Assembly: GCF_024628865.1 (NCBI RefSeq)
Contig: NZ_CP102384.1
Coordinates: forward strand, 1,933,001-1,997,000
DNA length: 64,000 bases
Origin: Sphingopyxis sp. DBS4
GTDB lineage: Bacteria; Pseudomonadota; Alphaproteobacteria; Sphingomonadales; Sphingomonadaceae
Reading direction: 5' to 3'
In this document: positions 43,470 to 54,507 of the stretch, piece after piece
Layout of the letters: the number at the start of each line of letters is the position of its first letter
Position numbering within the stretch: position 1 is the first letter of the stretch
The notes under the pieces: generated by a model
What the model was told of the DNA's origin: nothing
The model's database searches: none
What the model saw: only the letters and a program-made list of their open reading frames with translations
Program-made: the position numbers and the translations under genes

Positions 43470-45008
43470 TTGCCAGCAGCTTCTCGCCACCCGCTCAATC
43501 GCCCGGTCTTTTTCATTCCGCTGGCGATCCTGTCGATCGCGTTGCTGCTCAGCGTCTGGCAGGGCGCGGCGTTCGTCGCGGCGGAAACTGCCGTCAACGA
43601 CTGGATCCTGCGCCGCCTCGGCCCGCTGTTCGCGGGCGCCGGTGTCGCGTTCCTCGCGCTGCTCGGCGCGGTTGCCCTGTCCCCGCTCGGCCGGACGATC
43701 ATCGGCGGCGCGGGCGCGCAGCCGCTGCTGAACCGCTGGCGCTGGTTCGCGGTGATGCTCTGCACGACGATCGCGACCGGGATTCTGTTCTGGGGCGCTG
43801 CCGAACCCTTGTTCCACCTCAACGCGCCGCCGCCGATGCTGGGGATCGAGCCCGGCAGCGACGCCGCGGCGGCCTTCGCCATGTCGACGATGTTCCTGCA
43901 CTGGACGCTCACGCCCTATGGCATCTACACCGTCGCCGCGCTCGCCTTTGCGCTCGTCTACTATAATCGCGGCGAGCCCTTCAGCCTGTCGTCGCTGTTC
44001 GTACCCTTGCTCGGGCACCGCGCGCGCGGACCGGTCGGCACCGGCATCGATATTGTCTGCCTCTATGCGCTCGTCGCGGGGATGGCGGCGTCGATGGGCG
44101 CGGGCATATTGGCGATCGCGGGCGGCATCGAGACGCTCGGCGGTTTCGTCGGCGGGATGCCGCTGCGCTGGGCCGTCGCGATCCTGATCGTCGCGAGCTT
44201 CCTGATCTCGGCCGCGACCGGGCTGCAAAAGGGTATCGCGGGACTTTCGGTGCTCAACACCTGGCTCTTCTGCGCCATTATCGTCTTTGCTTTGGTCGTC
44301 GGACCGACGGCGGAGACGGTCGGCCTGTCGCTGCGCGGCGGCGCCGAATATTTCGGCACCTTCATTCCCCGCAACCTCGGCCTCGACGTCGATGGCGACT
44401 GGAGCCGCCAGTGGACGATCTTCTATTGGGGCAACTGGTTCGCCTGGGCGCCAGTGACGGCGCTATTCCTCGGCCGCCTCGCGGTCGGCTACAGCGTCCG
44501 CGAATTCATCCTGATGAACCTTGTCCTGCCGTCACTGTTCGGGGCGCTGTGGATGACCGCCATCGCCGGATCGGCGATCGTCCTCGACCAGCAGAGCGGT
44601 GCGAGCCTTTATGCCGTCATCGCCGCCAAGGGGCCGGACTCGGTGCTCTTCCGCCTGTTCGACGCGTTGGGCGGCGGCCCTGCGGTGACCGGGCTTATCC
44701 TCTTCACCATCTTCCTCTCCTACGTCGCCGGCGCCGACGCCAATGTCTCGGCGATGAGCGCGCTTTCGACGCGCGGCATCACGCCCGACGCGCCCGAGGC
44801 ACCGATGGCGGTCCAGAGCGTGTGGGGGATCGCGGTGGGGCTGGTCGCGGTCGTGCTCGTCGCCGCGTCGGGGATCGACGGCATCCGCATGATGTCGGTG
44901 CTGGGCGGGGCGCCCGCGCTGTTCGTGATCATCGGTGCAGCGCTGTCGCTGGCCGTGATGACGGTGCGGGGGCAGCGCGCAGCGGCCGCCCCCGTCATCG
45001 CCGATTAG
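43470..45008 (+). CDS. BCCT family transporter
   Basis: A 512-residue protein with about twelve hydrophobic segments. It has the BCCT signature FYWGNWFAWAPVTALFLGRLAVGYSVREFI (a Trp-rich box) and the family's early FWGAAEPLFHL. BCCT carriers move betaine, choline, carnitine or related quaternary ammonium compounds with Na+ or H+. No ATG exists near the N-terminus in this frame: a TGA lies at 43455 and the first usable codon is TTG 43470, which gives the expected short lead (MPAASRHPLNRPVFFIP). Its stop is 2 nt from that of the convergent M13 gene. Confidence 0.9.
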   Translation: MPAASRHPLNRPVFFIPLAILSIALLLSVWQGAAFVAAETAVNDWILRRLGPLFAGAGVAFLALLGAVALSPLGRTIIGGAGAQPLLNRWRWFAVMLCTTIATGILFWGAAEPLFHLNAPPPMLGIEPGSDAAAAFAMSTMFLHWTLTPYGIYTVAALAFALVYYNRGEPFSLSSLFVPLLGHRARGPVGTGIDIVCLYALVAGMAASMGAGILAIAGGIETLGGFVGGMPLRWAVAILIVASFLISAATGLQKGIAGLSVLNTWLFCAIIVFALVVGPTAETVGLSLRGGAEYFGTFIPRNLGLDVDGDWSRQWTIFYWGNWFAWAPVTALFLGRLAVGYSVREFILMNLVLPSLFGALWMTAIAGSAIVLDQQSGASLYAVIAAKGPDSVLFRLFDALGGGPAVTGLILFTIFLSYVAGADANVSAMSALSTRGITPDAPEAPMAVQSVWGIAVGLVAVVLVAASGIDGIRMMSVLGGAPALFVIIGAALSLAVMTVRGQRAAAAPVIAD

Positions 45009-45010
45009 CC

Positions 45011-46144
45011 TTACCAGATCCGGGTGCGATCCTCGGGCTTCAGATAATATTTGGCATTCGCCGGGACGTTGAACGCCTTGTACCAGGCATCGACGTTGCG
45101 CAGCGGCCCGATAATGCGCCAGCGTGAGGGGCTGTGCGGATCGCTCGCCACCTGCTGCTTGATCGCATCGTCGCGCGCCTTGTCGCGCCATGCCTGTGCA
45201 AAGGCGAGGAAGAAGCGCTGGTCGCCGCTCAGCCCGTCGATCACCGGCGCCTCCTTGCCGTCCAGCGAGCGGTGATAGGCGTCGTAGGCGACCTCCAGCC
45301 CGGCGAGATCGGCCAGATTCTCGCCCATCGTCAGGTCTGGATTGATGAAGGCGCCCGGCGCCGCCTCATAGGTCGCATATTGCGCGCCGAACCCCTTCGC
45401 CTGCTCGTCGAAGCGCTTGGCGTCGGCGGCGGTCCACCAGTCGCGCACCGCGCCGTTGGCATCGATCTTGCGCCCCTGATCGTCGAAGCCGTGCGTGATC
45501 TCATGCCCGATCACCGCGCCGATCGCGCCATAATTGACCGCATCGTCGACGCTCTCGGCGAAATAGGGTGCCTGCAGGATCGCCGCCGGAAAGACGATCT
45601 TGTTTTCGAGTCCGCCGTTATAGGCGTTCACTTCCTGCGGGTTCATCGACCATTTCTTGCGATCGACCGGCTTGTCGAGATCGGACAGCGCATAGGCATA
45701 TTCGAACGCCGCGCTGCGTTTCACATTGCCGTAGAGGTCGACGCGCGTTTCGTCCATGAAGCTCTGATAGAGGCCGCCGACCTGGCTCGTGGCGGGCGCG
45801 CCGGTGACGAGCTGACGGAGCTGGCGCTGCGTCAGGTTATAAACGTCGTAATCGACCCCCGCCGACGCCTGGTCGGCCGGAATCTCGGTGCGGGCAAACC
45901 AGCCGCCATTCGCATATTTGTCAAAGTCGTCGCCAGGCTTCACCGACGTATCACGCGCGCCGAGATCAACGCCCCATGTTCCGAAGGTCAGCGCCTTCAG
46001 CGATCCATCACCCGATGCGGACGCATCGTCATTCGCTTCGGCAAGCAGCGTCTTCACCTTGGCGTCATCGTGCGCCAGGGCCGGCGCCGCCGCCAAGGCA
46101 GCGGCAAGCGCGAGGCCGGCGGCCCCCGCAAAAAACTTCGTCAT
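45011..46144 (-). CDS. M13 (neprilysin-like) metallopeptidase with a large internal deletion
   Basis: A 377-residue protein; intact bacterial M13 enzymes are near 650-700. A signal peptide (ending ALA, about residue 24) is followed by the usual mature start GVDLGARDTSVKPGDDFDKYANGGWFA. At about residue 137 (near nt 45733) the sequence passes directly from GGLYQSFMDETRVDL to GNVKRSAAFEYAYALSDLDKPVDR, skipping roughly 300 residues. The catalytic part is complete: HEITH at 214-218, Glu275 in ENLAD, and SPSRWRIIGPLRNVDAWYKAFNV. The frame stays open. It may be a remnant, or an enzyme without its substrate-restricting cap. Confidence 0.88.
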   Translation of the reverse strand: MTKFFAGAAGLALAAALAAAPALAHDDAKVKTLLAEANDDASASGDGSLKALTFGTWGVDLGARDTSVKPGDDFDKYANGGWFARTEIPADQASAGVDYDVYNLTQRQLRQLVTGAPATSQVGGLYQSFMDETRVDLYGNVKRSAAFEYAYALSDLDKPVDRKKWSMNPQEVNAYNGGLENKIVFPAAILQAPYFAESVDDAVNYGAIGAVIGHEITHGFDDQGRKIDANGAVRDWWTAADAKRFDEQAKGFGAQYATYEAAPGAFINPDLTMGENLADLAGLEVAYDAYHRSLDGKEAPVIDGLSGDQRFFLAFAQAWRDKARDDAIKQQVASDPHSPSRWRIIGPLRNVDAWYKAFNVPANAKYYLKPEDRTRIW

Positions 46145-46368
46145 TCCCCAGTCTCCTACGTTTCGTGCGTTATCTCCAGCGGAGATGACGGACATGACCG
46201 GAGGTGTCCGCCCGCGCGCGTCACGGGTCAAGCGACGTAGCTGGCGCTGGTCGAAACCATTGGGACGTTGGTGGAAATGCGGCCGATCTCGGCGACTATC
46301 CGACGGTTATTCGCTCGACGGTCGGCTGCCGGCAAACACGGCGGAAATCATTAAAGCGCCACGCTTCG

Positions 46369-47280
46369 CTAACCCACCGGGACCATCGTCGCCTGCGGCA
46401 ACCTTCCCGACTCGATACGGTCGATGACGGATTGACCTGCCTGTCCCTGTCCCGCCTGTCCGTTTTGGCCCTGTCCGGTATCGTTACGGGTTTCCTGAAC
46501 CTTCTGATTGAGCGTTTCGGTCTTGTCGGCCACCGACTTCGCCACAAGTTGCCGCATGCCGGTGAAGGAACAGATTCCGGCATAGGATTCTATGACAGAC
46601 CGCGCGCCGGCATAGCTGGAAGGAAAGGATTTTCCGTCCTTTGCAAAGACGGTTTCCTTGAACAAAGTCTGCTCGGCTTTGACCAGGCGTTCGACTTCAG
46701 GCATGTCTGGACCGACAAGATAGGCCGCGTCGAAGCCTTCGAGCGTTCCGTTGATCAGCCCGAACGACCCGTTTGTGATGCCAATCGCAGTGTCGCCAGC
46801 GCTCGCGAGAGTCAGGATCGACCCGACAAGCGTGTCGACGCCATTGGTCAGGTTACGGCCGAAAACACGATTTTGCTGTGTTTCGCTCGCGATGGAAAAG
46901 AACCGTTTGCAATAAAGATCAGTGAGCCCGAAACCGGCGGTCAGATAATCGGCCAGGGCGCTTTTACCGGCAAGTTTCGATCCATCCACCGCCTTGAATT
47001 TCAGGCATTTGTCCGACGACAGGAAATTCTCCGGGTCGTCGGTCTTGCGATACCCCTGGCCCAGCTTCGCCTTGAAAGCCCGCAAATCCTTGCCGTCGAA
47101 GCAATGATCGTCTGTCACAACTTCGTAGGCACTGCGCAGCGAGTTTATATAGGCTATTTCGTCCAGCCTGCTCGGCAGGGGTTTCGCGGCGATGTCGGGC
47201 CTCAGGGCCTCGACGCTCGTGCAACCCGCTAACGACGCGGCAGCCAACACCAGCGCCCAACGATATTTTCGCCTCCGCAT
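46369..47280 (-). CDS. Hypothetical lipoprotein
   Basis: A 303-residue protein with lipobox AASLAGC (Cys20), started at ATG 47280; upstream in-frame codons do not give a signal. The body has scattered cysteines, a helical middle with glycine-rich [31 protein letters not shown], and a Gln/Gly-rich tail ([15 protein letters not shown]). No family was recognised. It is visibly less GC-rich than the genes on either side, suggesting acquisition or relaxed constraint. The gap 46145-46368 shows nothing clear. Confidence 0.75.
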   Translation of the reverse strand: MRRRKYRWALVLAAASLAGCTSVEALRPDIAAKPLPSRLDEIAYINSLRSAYEVVTDDHCFDGKDLRAFKAKLGQGYRKTDDPENFLSSDKCLKFKAVDGSKLAGKSALADYLTAGFGLTDLYCKRFFSIASETQQNRVFGRNLTNGVDTLVGSILTLASAGDTAIGITNGSFGLINGTLEGFDAAYLVGPDMPEVERLVKAEQTLFKETVFAKDGKSFPSSYAGARSVIESYAGICSFTGMRQLVAKSVADKTETLNQKVQETRNDTGQGQNGQAGQGQAGQSVIDRIESGRLPQATMVPVG

Positions 47281-47422
47281 CCCGATTCCCCCCACATCGA
47301 CTGCCCTGAAGGAAGGAATGACTCGGCACGAAGAATGTATTGGATAGAAACGCCAAATTCGGTCCATTGTGGCGACACCGCAGCATCCCTATCTTCGTCG
47401 CGACGCGCCCCTTGCGTCCCAA

Positions 47423-47437
47423 GAACAAATCTGGAAC
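47423..47437 (+). promoter_or_regulatory. LexA (SOS) box of uvrA
   Basis: GAAC-AAATCTG-GAAC is an exact match, read on the other strand, to the alphaproteobacterial LexA consensus GTTC-N7-GTTC. It ends 11 nt before the uvrA ATG, a position suited to repression. It predicts that uvrA is induced by DNA damage. Confidence 0.85.
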
Positions 47438-47448
47438 ATACCCCTCCT

Positions 47449-50343
<2,895 letters not shown>

Positions 50344-50563
50344 GCGAAGGCCTTTCCTTCGGCCAGGAGAGTCCGCTCCGATCCGTCATCCCGGATCGGG
50401 TCGGAGTTGACGGACAGGGTGAGCATCGAAGATCGCGGCCGAAGAAAAGGCAAGTGTCGCGTCCGAAGAAATCTCTCCGTTTCGGCGTAATTACTTACAT
50501 CGTTGACAACGACATTTCGCCCTCGCAAGAAGCGGCTGTCGCGTTCTGCGACATTGGGGGAAA

Positions 50564-51289
50564 ATGTCTATGAAATCCTTGAGGGTCGCCACCGCTTTGG
50601 TGGGCGCGTTCGTCGTGCTCGCCGCAAATGTCCAGGCGCAGGAAGCCTCCGCGCCAGCCGCCGAAAGCCCCGCCGCCGAGGCAACGGCCGAAGTCGAGGC
50701 CGTACCGGCCGTCGTTCAGGTCGCCGCCCCGGCGCCGACGCTGCTGCTGCCGCCGTATAGCGAGGTCATCCTGACCCCCGACGTCGAAGCGTCGAGCAAG
50801 AAGCTGCGCGAGGGCGACACCGTGCTGATGCACAGCCTGTTCGACGTGATGCACAACGGCGTCGTCGTGATCCCGAAGGGCACGCCAGCGCGCGCCACGG
50901 TGACCTGGCGCACCGGCAAGGGCGCGTTCGGCAAGTCGGCGAAGATGGAACTCACTTTCAACGAGCTGACGATGGCGAACGGCCAGAAGCTCGGCCTGTC
51001 GGGCGTGCACCGGCAGGAAGGCGCTGGCAACACCGGCGCCGCGGTCGGCGCGGTGGTCGCGGTCGGCGTCTTCGGCGCCTTCGTCACCGGCAAGTCGGCG
51101 ATCGTCCCGGTCGGCCAGCAACTGACCGCGCGCACCGCCGAAGCGCTGCCCTATGCCATCCCGGCCGGCGCGAAGATCGTGCCGACCGCCGAGCTGGCGC
51201 CCGCAGCGCCCGCCGCCGCACCTGCCGCCGAACCCGATGCAGCTCCCGCCGCGGAGCCCGTCGTCACGACGACGCCCACCGCGGGCTGA
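50564..51289 (+). CDS. Hypothetical secreted protein with Ala/Pro-rich ends
   Basis: A 241-residue protein with a signal peptide (cut after NVQAQ, near residue 26). Low-complexity Ala/Pro/Glu stretches flank a compact middle (about residues 60-190: PYSEVILTPDVEASSKKLREGDTV, FDVMHNGVVVIPKGTPARATVTWRTGKGAFGKSAKMELTFNEL). A glycine-zipper-like segment, GNTGAAVGAVVAVGVFGAFVTG, follows. The middle is beta-rich and may be an outer-membrane-associated domain. No family was assigned. A good terminator lies 25 nt after the stop. Confidence 0.75.
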   Translation: MSMKSLRVATALVGAFVVLAANVQAQEASAPAAESPAAEATAEVEAVPAVVQVAAPAPTLLLPPYSEVILTPDVEASSKKLREGDTVLMHSLFDVMHNGVVVIPKGTPARATVTWRTGKGAFGKSAKMELTFNELTMANGQKLGLSGVHRQEGAGNTGAAVGAVVAVGVFGAFVTGKSAIVPVGQQLTARTAEALPYAIPAGAKIVPTAELAPAAPAAAPAAEPDAAPAAEPVVTTTPTAG

Positions 51290-51314
51290 ACCAACCGGCC
51301 AACCGGCCAGAGTG

Positions 51315-51349
51315 GCGCCCCGGACGGGTTCCGGGGCGCTTTTCTTTTC
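51315..51349 (+). terminator. Rho-independent terminator
   Basis: GCGCCCCGG (51315-51323) pairs with CCGGGGCGC (51331-51339) around a 7-nt loop, followed by TTTTCTTTTC. It ends the transcript of the secreted protein at 50564. Confidence 0.9.
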
Positions 51350-51401
51350 TCCCCGCACACGCGCCAGTCCTCCCTCCCGCACGCGGGAGCGGAGTAGACG
51401 A

Positions 51402-51710
51402 TCACCCCATCAGCTTCGCGGTGACATCCTCGGCGGCATAGATGCGGATCACCGGGGGCTGTGGCGACAGCGCGCGCATTTCAGCAACGAAAGCGCCCGA
51501 CGCCGGGACCGCGAAATGGGCGCGGACCGCGTCGACGCTCTCCCACTCCTCGACGAACATCATCCGGTCGGGGTTCTCGACATCGACATGGCAGTTATGC
51601 GCCAGACACCCCGCCTCGCCCCGCGACCGCGCGCTATGCTCGGCCCCAAGCGCAATCATGCGCTCGCGATGCTGGGAAGTAAGGATGACGTGGCCGGTGA
51701 TGAGGATCAT
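51402..51710 (-). CDS. Antibiotic biosynthesis monooxygenase (ABM) domain protein
   Basis: A 102-residue single-domain protein starting at 51710 (MILITGHVILTSQHR) behind AAGGGA. The dimeric ferredoxin-like ABM pattern is seen: GHVIL strand, ALGAEHSARSRGEAGCLAHNCHVDVENPDRMMFVEEWESVDAVRAHFAVPASGAF. Members are small oxygenases or quinone-type redox proteins, such as YgiN; the substrate is unknown. It diverges from the pst operon. Confidence 0.87.
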   Translation of the reverse strand: MILITGHVILTSQHRERMIALGAEHSARSRGEAGCLAHNCHVDVENPDRMMFVEEWESVDAVRAHFAVPASGAFVAEMRALSPQPPVIRIYAAEDVTAKLMG

Positions 51711-51798
51711 GATCCGTCCCTTCGCTGCTTTCGCCTGCATGATAGGGGTTTTACGGCGCCATGCCACAGGGCTGTTCATGACACTTATATGACGTCCT

Positions 51799-51816
51799 CT
51801 GTCACAAACACGTCAC
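51799..51816 (+). promoter_or_regulatory. Pho box upstream of pstS
   Basis: CTGTCAC-AAAC-ACGTCAC is a two-unit direct repeat with the 11-bp period of PhoB sites (consensus CTGTCAT-N4-CTGTCAT). It lies about 83 nt before the pstS ATG. Together with phoB at the end of the operon, it predicts autoregulated induction by phosphate starvation. Confidence 0.75.
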
Positions 51817-51898
51817 ACGAATCCCCCATTGGCGGCTCAGCGAGTCGCCCTCGGGGGTGGCGGCTTGGTTCGGTAACGACCCCCGACAGGATTTTTCC

Positions 51899-52960
51899 AT
51901 GGTGAAGAAATTTGCCCCCCGGTTCCTTGGCGCCGCCGGCATCGCGACCGCCGCGCTGGCGCTTTCCGCGTGCCAGGATCAGGCGTCTTCGGGTGGCGCG
52001 GCGCGCGATTATATCAGCGCGGTCGGCTCCTCGACCGTCTATCCCTTCGCGACCGCGGTCGGCGAGAAGTTCGCCGAGGCGACCGGGAACAAGGTGCCGA
52101 AGATCGATTCGACCGGCACCGGCGGCGGCTTCGAGCGTTTCTGCCAGGGCGCGGGCGGTGACACGCCCGACATCGCCAACGCCTCACGCCGGATGAAGAA
52201 GAAGGAATTCGACACCTGCGCCAAGAACGGCGTCACGGACATCGTCGAAATCCAGATCGGCATCGACGGCATTGCGCTCGGCGAAGCGCAGCGTGGTCCC
52301 GGCTTCAAGCTGACCGAGGAAGATGTCTATAAGGCGCTCGCGGCCAACCCTTATGGCAAGCCGAACACCGCGAAGACGTGGAAAGACGTCAACCCGGCGC
52401 TCCCCGCGGTCGGCATCTCGGTCTTTGGTCCGCCGTCGACCAGCGGCACGTACGATGCGTTCAAGGAGCTGATCCTCGGCAAGGGCTGCGACGCCAACCC
52501 CGAGATGAAGGCGCTCAAGGACAGCGACAAGGACAAGCATGAGGCGGTCTGCACCGGCCTGCGCGGCGCGCCCTTCTATGTCGAGCAGGGCGAGAACGAC
52601 AATCTGATCATCTCGAAGCTCGACAAGAACCCCGACAGCCTCGGCATCTTCGGCTTCTCCTACCTCGACGCCAACAAGGACAAGATCAAGGCGGTGCCGG
52701 TGCAGGGCGTGTCGCCGACCTATGACACGATCGCCGGCGGCAGCTATCCGGGGTCGCGGCCGCTGTTCATCTATATCAAGAAGGCGCATGTCGGCGTCGT
52801 CCCGGGGCTCGCCGAATATGTGGCGGAATTCCTGAAGGGTGCGGCGAAGGACGGCTATCTTGCCGCCAAGGGTCTGGTCATCTCGCCCCCCGACGTGGCG
52901 GCGAAGGCCGCGGCGAACGCCAAGGGCATGACACCGCTGAATGGCGCGGAACTGAAATAA
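51899..52960 (+). CDS. pstS: Phosphate ABC transporter substrate-binding lipoprotein
   Basis: A 353-residue periplasmic lipoprotein (Cys25 in LALSAC). The phosphate-binding segments are ISAVGSSTVYPFATAVGEKF near the N-terminus, DSTGTGGGFERFCQG and FGPPSTSGTYDAFKELIL. Length is that of the PstS subfamily with an extra C-terminal part. It starts at 51899 (MVKKFAPRF). It delivers phosphate to PstCA and is first in the operon, followed by a palindromic repeat that may favour its higher expression. Confidence 0.95.
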   Translation: MVKKFAPRFLGAAGIATAALALSACQDQASSGGAARDYISAVGSSTVYPFATAVGEKFAEATGNKVPKIDSTGTGGGFERFCQGAGGDTPDIANASRRMKKKEFDTCAKNGVTDIVEIQIGIDGIALGEAQRGPGFKLTEEDVYKALAANPYGKPNTAKTWKDVNPALPAVGISVFGPPSTSGTYDAFKELILGKGCDANPEMKALKDSDKDKHEAVCTGLRGAPFYVEQGENDNLIISKLDKNPDSLGIFGFSYLDANKDKIKAVPVQGVSPTYDTIAGGSYPGSRPLFIYIKKAHVGVVPGLAEYVAEFLKGAAKDGYLAAKGLVISPPDVAAKAAANAKGMTPLNGAELK

Positions 52961-53022
52961 CCTTCCCCCCGCTGGTGGCTGGGGCGGGTTTCGTCCGGTC
53001 CGGCCACCATTTTTCCACGGAT

Positions 53023-53105
53023 CGTCATTGCGAGGAGCGAAGCGACGCGGCAATCCAGAATATGCGGAAACCGCTCTGGATTGCGTCGCTTCGCTCGCAA
53101 TGACG
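53023..53105. repeat. Palindromic repeat, CGTCATTGCGAG family, inside the pst operon
   Basis: CGTCATTGCGAGGAGCGAAG (53023 onward) is mirrored by CTTCGCTCGCAATGACG ending at 53105, with AATCCAG/CTGGATT as an inner pair. A different arm family from the CGCGAAGGCGGG elements. It separates pstS from pstC and could protect the pstS message or attenuate downstream genes. Confidence 0.85.
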
Positions 53106-53130
53106 AAGGTTTTGACCGGATGACGATCAA

Positions 53131-54507
53131 GTGACCTTCAACGCCGCGGCCCTACTCCTGCTCATCGCAGGCCTCGCGCTGATCGGCTGGCTTGCCGGCC
53201 GCGGGCGCTCTGCATTGCTCGCGGGGCGCGCGGGTGCGAAACTGCATTCGCGGCCGCAATATCATGGCTGGTATGTTGCGCTGTGGCTGTTCGTCCCCGC
53301 CGCGATTTTCCTCGCCGTCTGGTCGAGCGTGTCGCCCGCGCTGATCACCAACAGCGTGCTCACGAGCGACGCGGCGCAGAATCTGCCCGCCTTCGGCTTC
53401 GAGCGCGGCGCGATCCTGTCCGACGCGCGCAATGTCGCGCAAGGCGCGCAGGCCGCGGTGCGCATTCCCGCCGCCGCGCCGCTGGTGAAACCCTATGCCG
53501 ACGCGACGCATAGCTACGCGTGGATCGGCATCGCGGCGATGCTGGCGCTCGCACTCGCGGGCGGACTCTATGCCTTCACGCGGATCAGGCCCGATTTCCG
53601 GGCGCGGACGCGGGTCGAGAAGATCGTCATGGCGATCCTGCTGCTCGCCTCGCTCGTCGCGATCCTGACGACCTTCGGGATCGTGCTGTCGCTGCTGTTT
53701 GAATCGATCCGCTTCTTCCGCCTCGTCCCCGCGACCGAGCTGCTGTTCGGCACCTATTGGAACCCGCAGAGCGGCGCGGCACAGCCCGACACGTTCGGCG
53801 GCGTTCCGCTGTTCTGGGGCACGGTGCTGATCGGCGCGATCATCGCGATGATCGTCGCCATTCCGATCGGCATGATGACGGCGGTCTACCTCACCCAATA
53901 TGCCGCCCCTGCGGTCCGGAAATGGGTGAAGCCGTGCCTCGAAATTCTCGCGGGGGTGCCGACCGTCGTCTATGGCTATTTCGCCGCGCTGACGATCGCG
54001 CCGGCGCTCCGCGAATTCGCGGTGGCAATCGGCATTCCGGGCGCCTCGACCGAAAGCGCGCTGGCGGCGGGCATCGTCATGGGGGTGATGATCATCCCCT
54101 TCGTCTCCTCGATGGCCGACGACAGCATCAACGCGGTGCCGCAGGCGATGCGCGACGGATCGCTGGCGCTCGGCGCGACGCCGAACGAGACGATCCGCCA
54201 GGTGCTGATTCCCGCCGCGCTGCCCGGCGTGATGGGCGGCATCCTGCTCGCGGTCAGCCGCGCGATCGGCGAGACGATGATCGTGGTGATGGCGGCGGGG
54301 CTTTCCGCCAACCTCACTGCCAATCCCTTTGCCAGCGTCACCACGGTGACCGCGCAGATCGTCAAACTGCTGACCGGCGACCAGGAATTCGATAGCGCGA
54401 AGACGCTTGCGGCGTTCGCGCTGGGGCTGGTGCTCTTCCTCGTCACGCTGCTGCTCAACATCGTCGCGCTGCGCATCGTCAAAAAGTATCGCGAAGCCTA
54501 TGAATAG
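53131..54507 (+). CDS. pstC: Phosphate ABC transporter permease PstC
   Basis: A 458-residue inner-membrane permease, larger than the E. coli protein because of an N-terminal extension. That extension has two hydrophobic segments and a periplasmic part (residues 1-165). The binding-protein-dependent permease domain follows (WGTVLIGAIIAMIVAIPIGMM), with the EAA-type loop DGSLALGATPNETIRQVLIPAALPG. The start is GTG 53131; ATG 53120 would give only a 4-codon reading frame that ends across the pstC start. The last codons overlap pstA by 8 nt. Confidence 0.93.
   Translation: MTFNAAALLLLIAGLALIGWLAGRGRSALLAGRAGAKLHSRPQYHGWYVALWLFVPAAIFLAVWSSVSPALITNSVLTSDAAQNLPAFGFERGAILSDARNVAQGAQAAVRIPAAAPLVKPYADATHSYAWIGIAAMLALALAGGLYAFTRIRPDFRARTRVEKIVMAILLLASLVAILTTFGIVLSLLFESIRFFRLVPATELLFGTYWNPQSGAAQPDTFGGVPLFWGTVLIGAIIAMIVAIPIGMMTAVYLTQYAAPAVRKWVKPCLEILAGVPTVVYGYFAALTIAPALREFAVAIGIPGASTESALAAGIVMGVMIIPFVSSMADDSINAVPQAMRDGSLALGATPNETIRQVLIPAALPGVMGGILLAVSRAIGETMIVVMAAGLSANLTANPFASVTTVTAQIVKLLTGDQEFDSAKTLAAFALGLVLFLVTLLLNIVALRIVKKYREAYE

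Noticed and set aside
43402..43731. ATG-started frame overlapping the start of the BCCT gene
   Set aside because: It is in another frame, Arg/Ser-rich and motif-free. The BCCT frame continues the family N-terminus from TTG 43470.
45011..46231. Frameshift or split gene as the cause of the short M13 protein
   Set aside because: Both halves are in one open frame and nothing resembling the missing middle occurs nearby in any frame, so an internal deletion explains it better.
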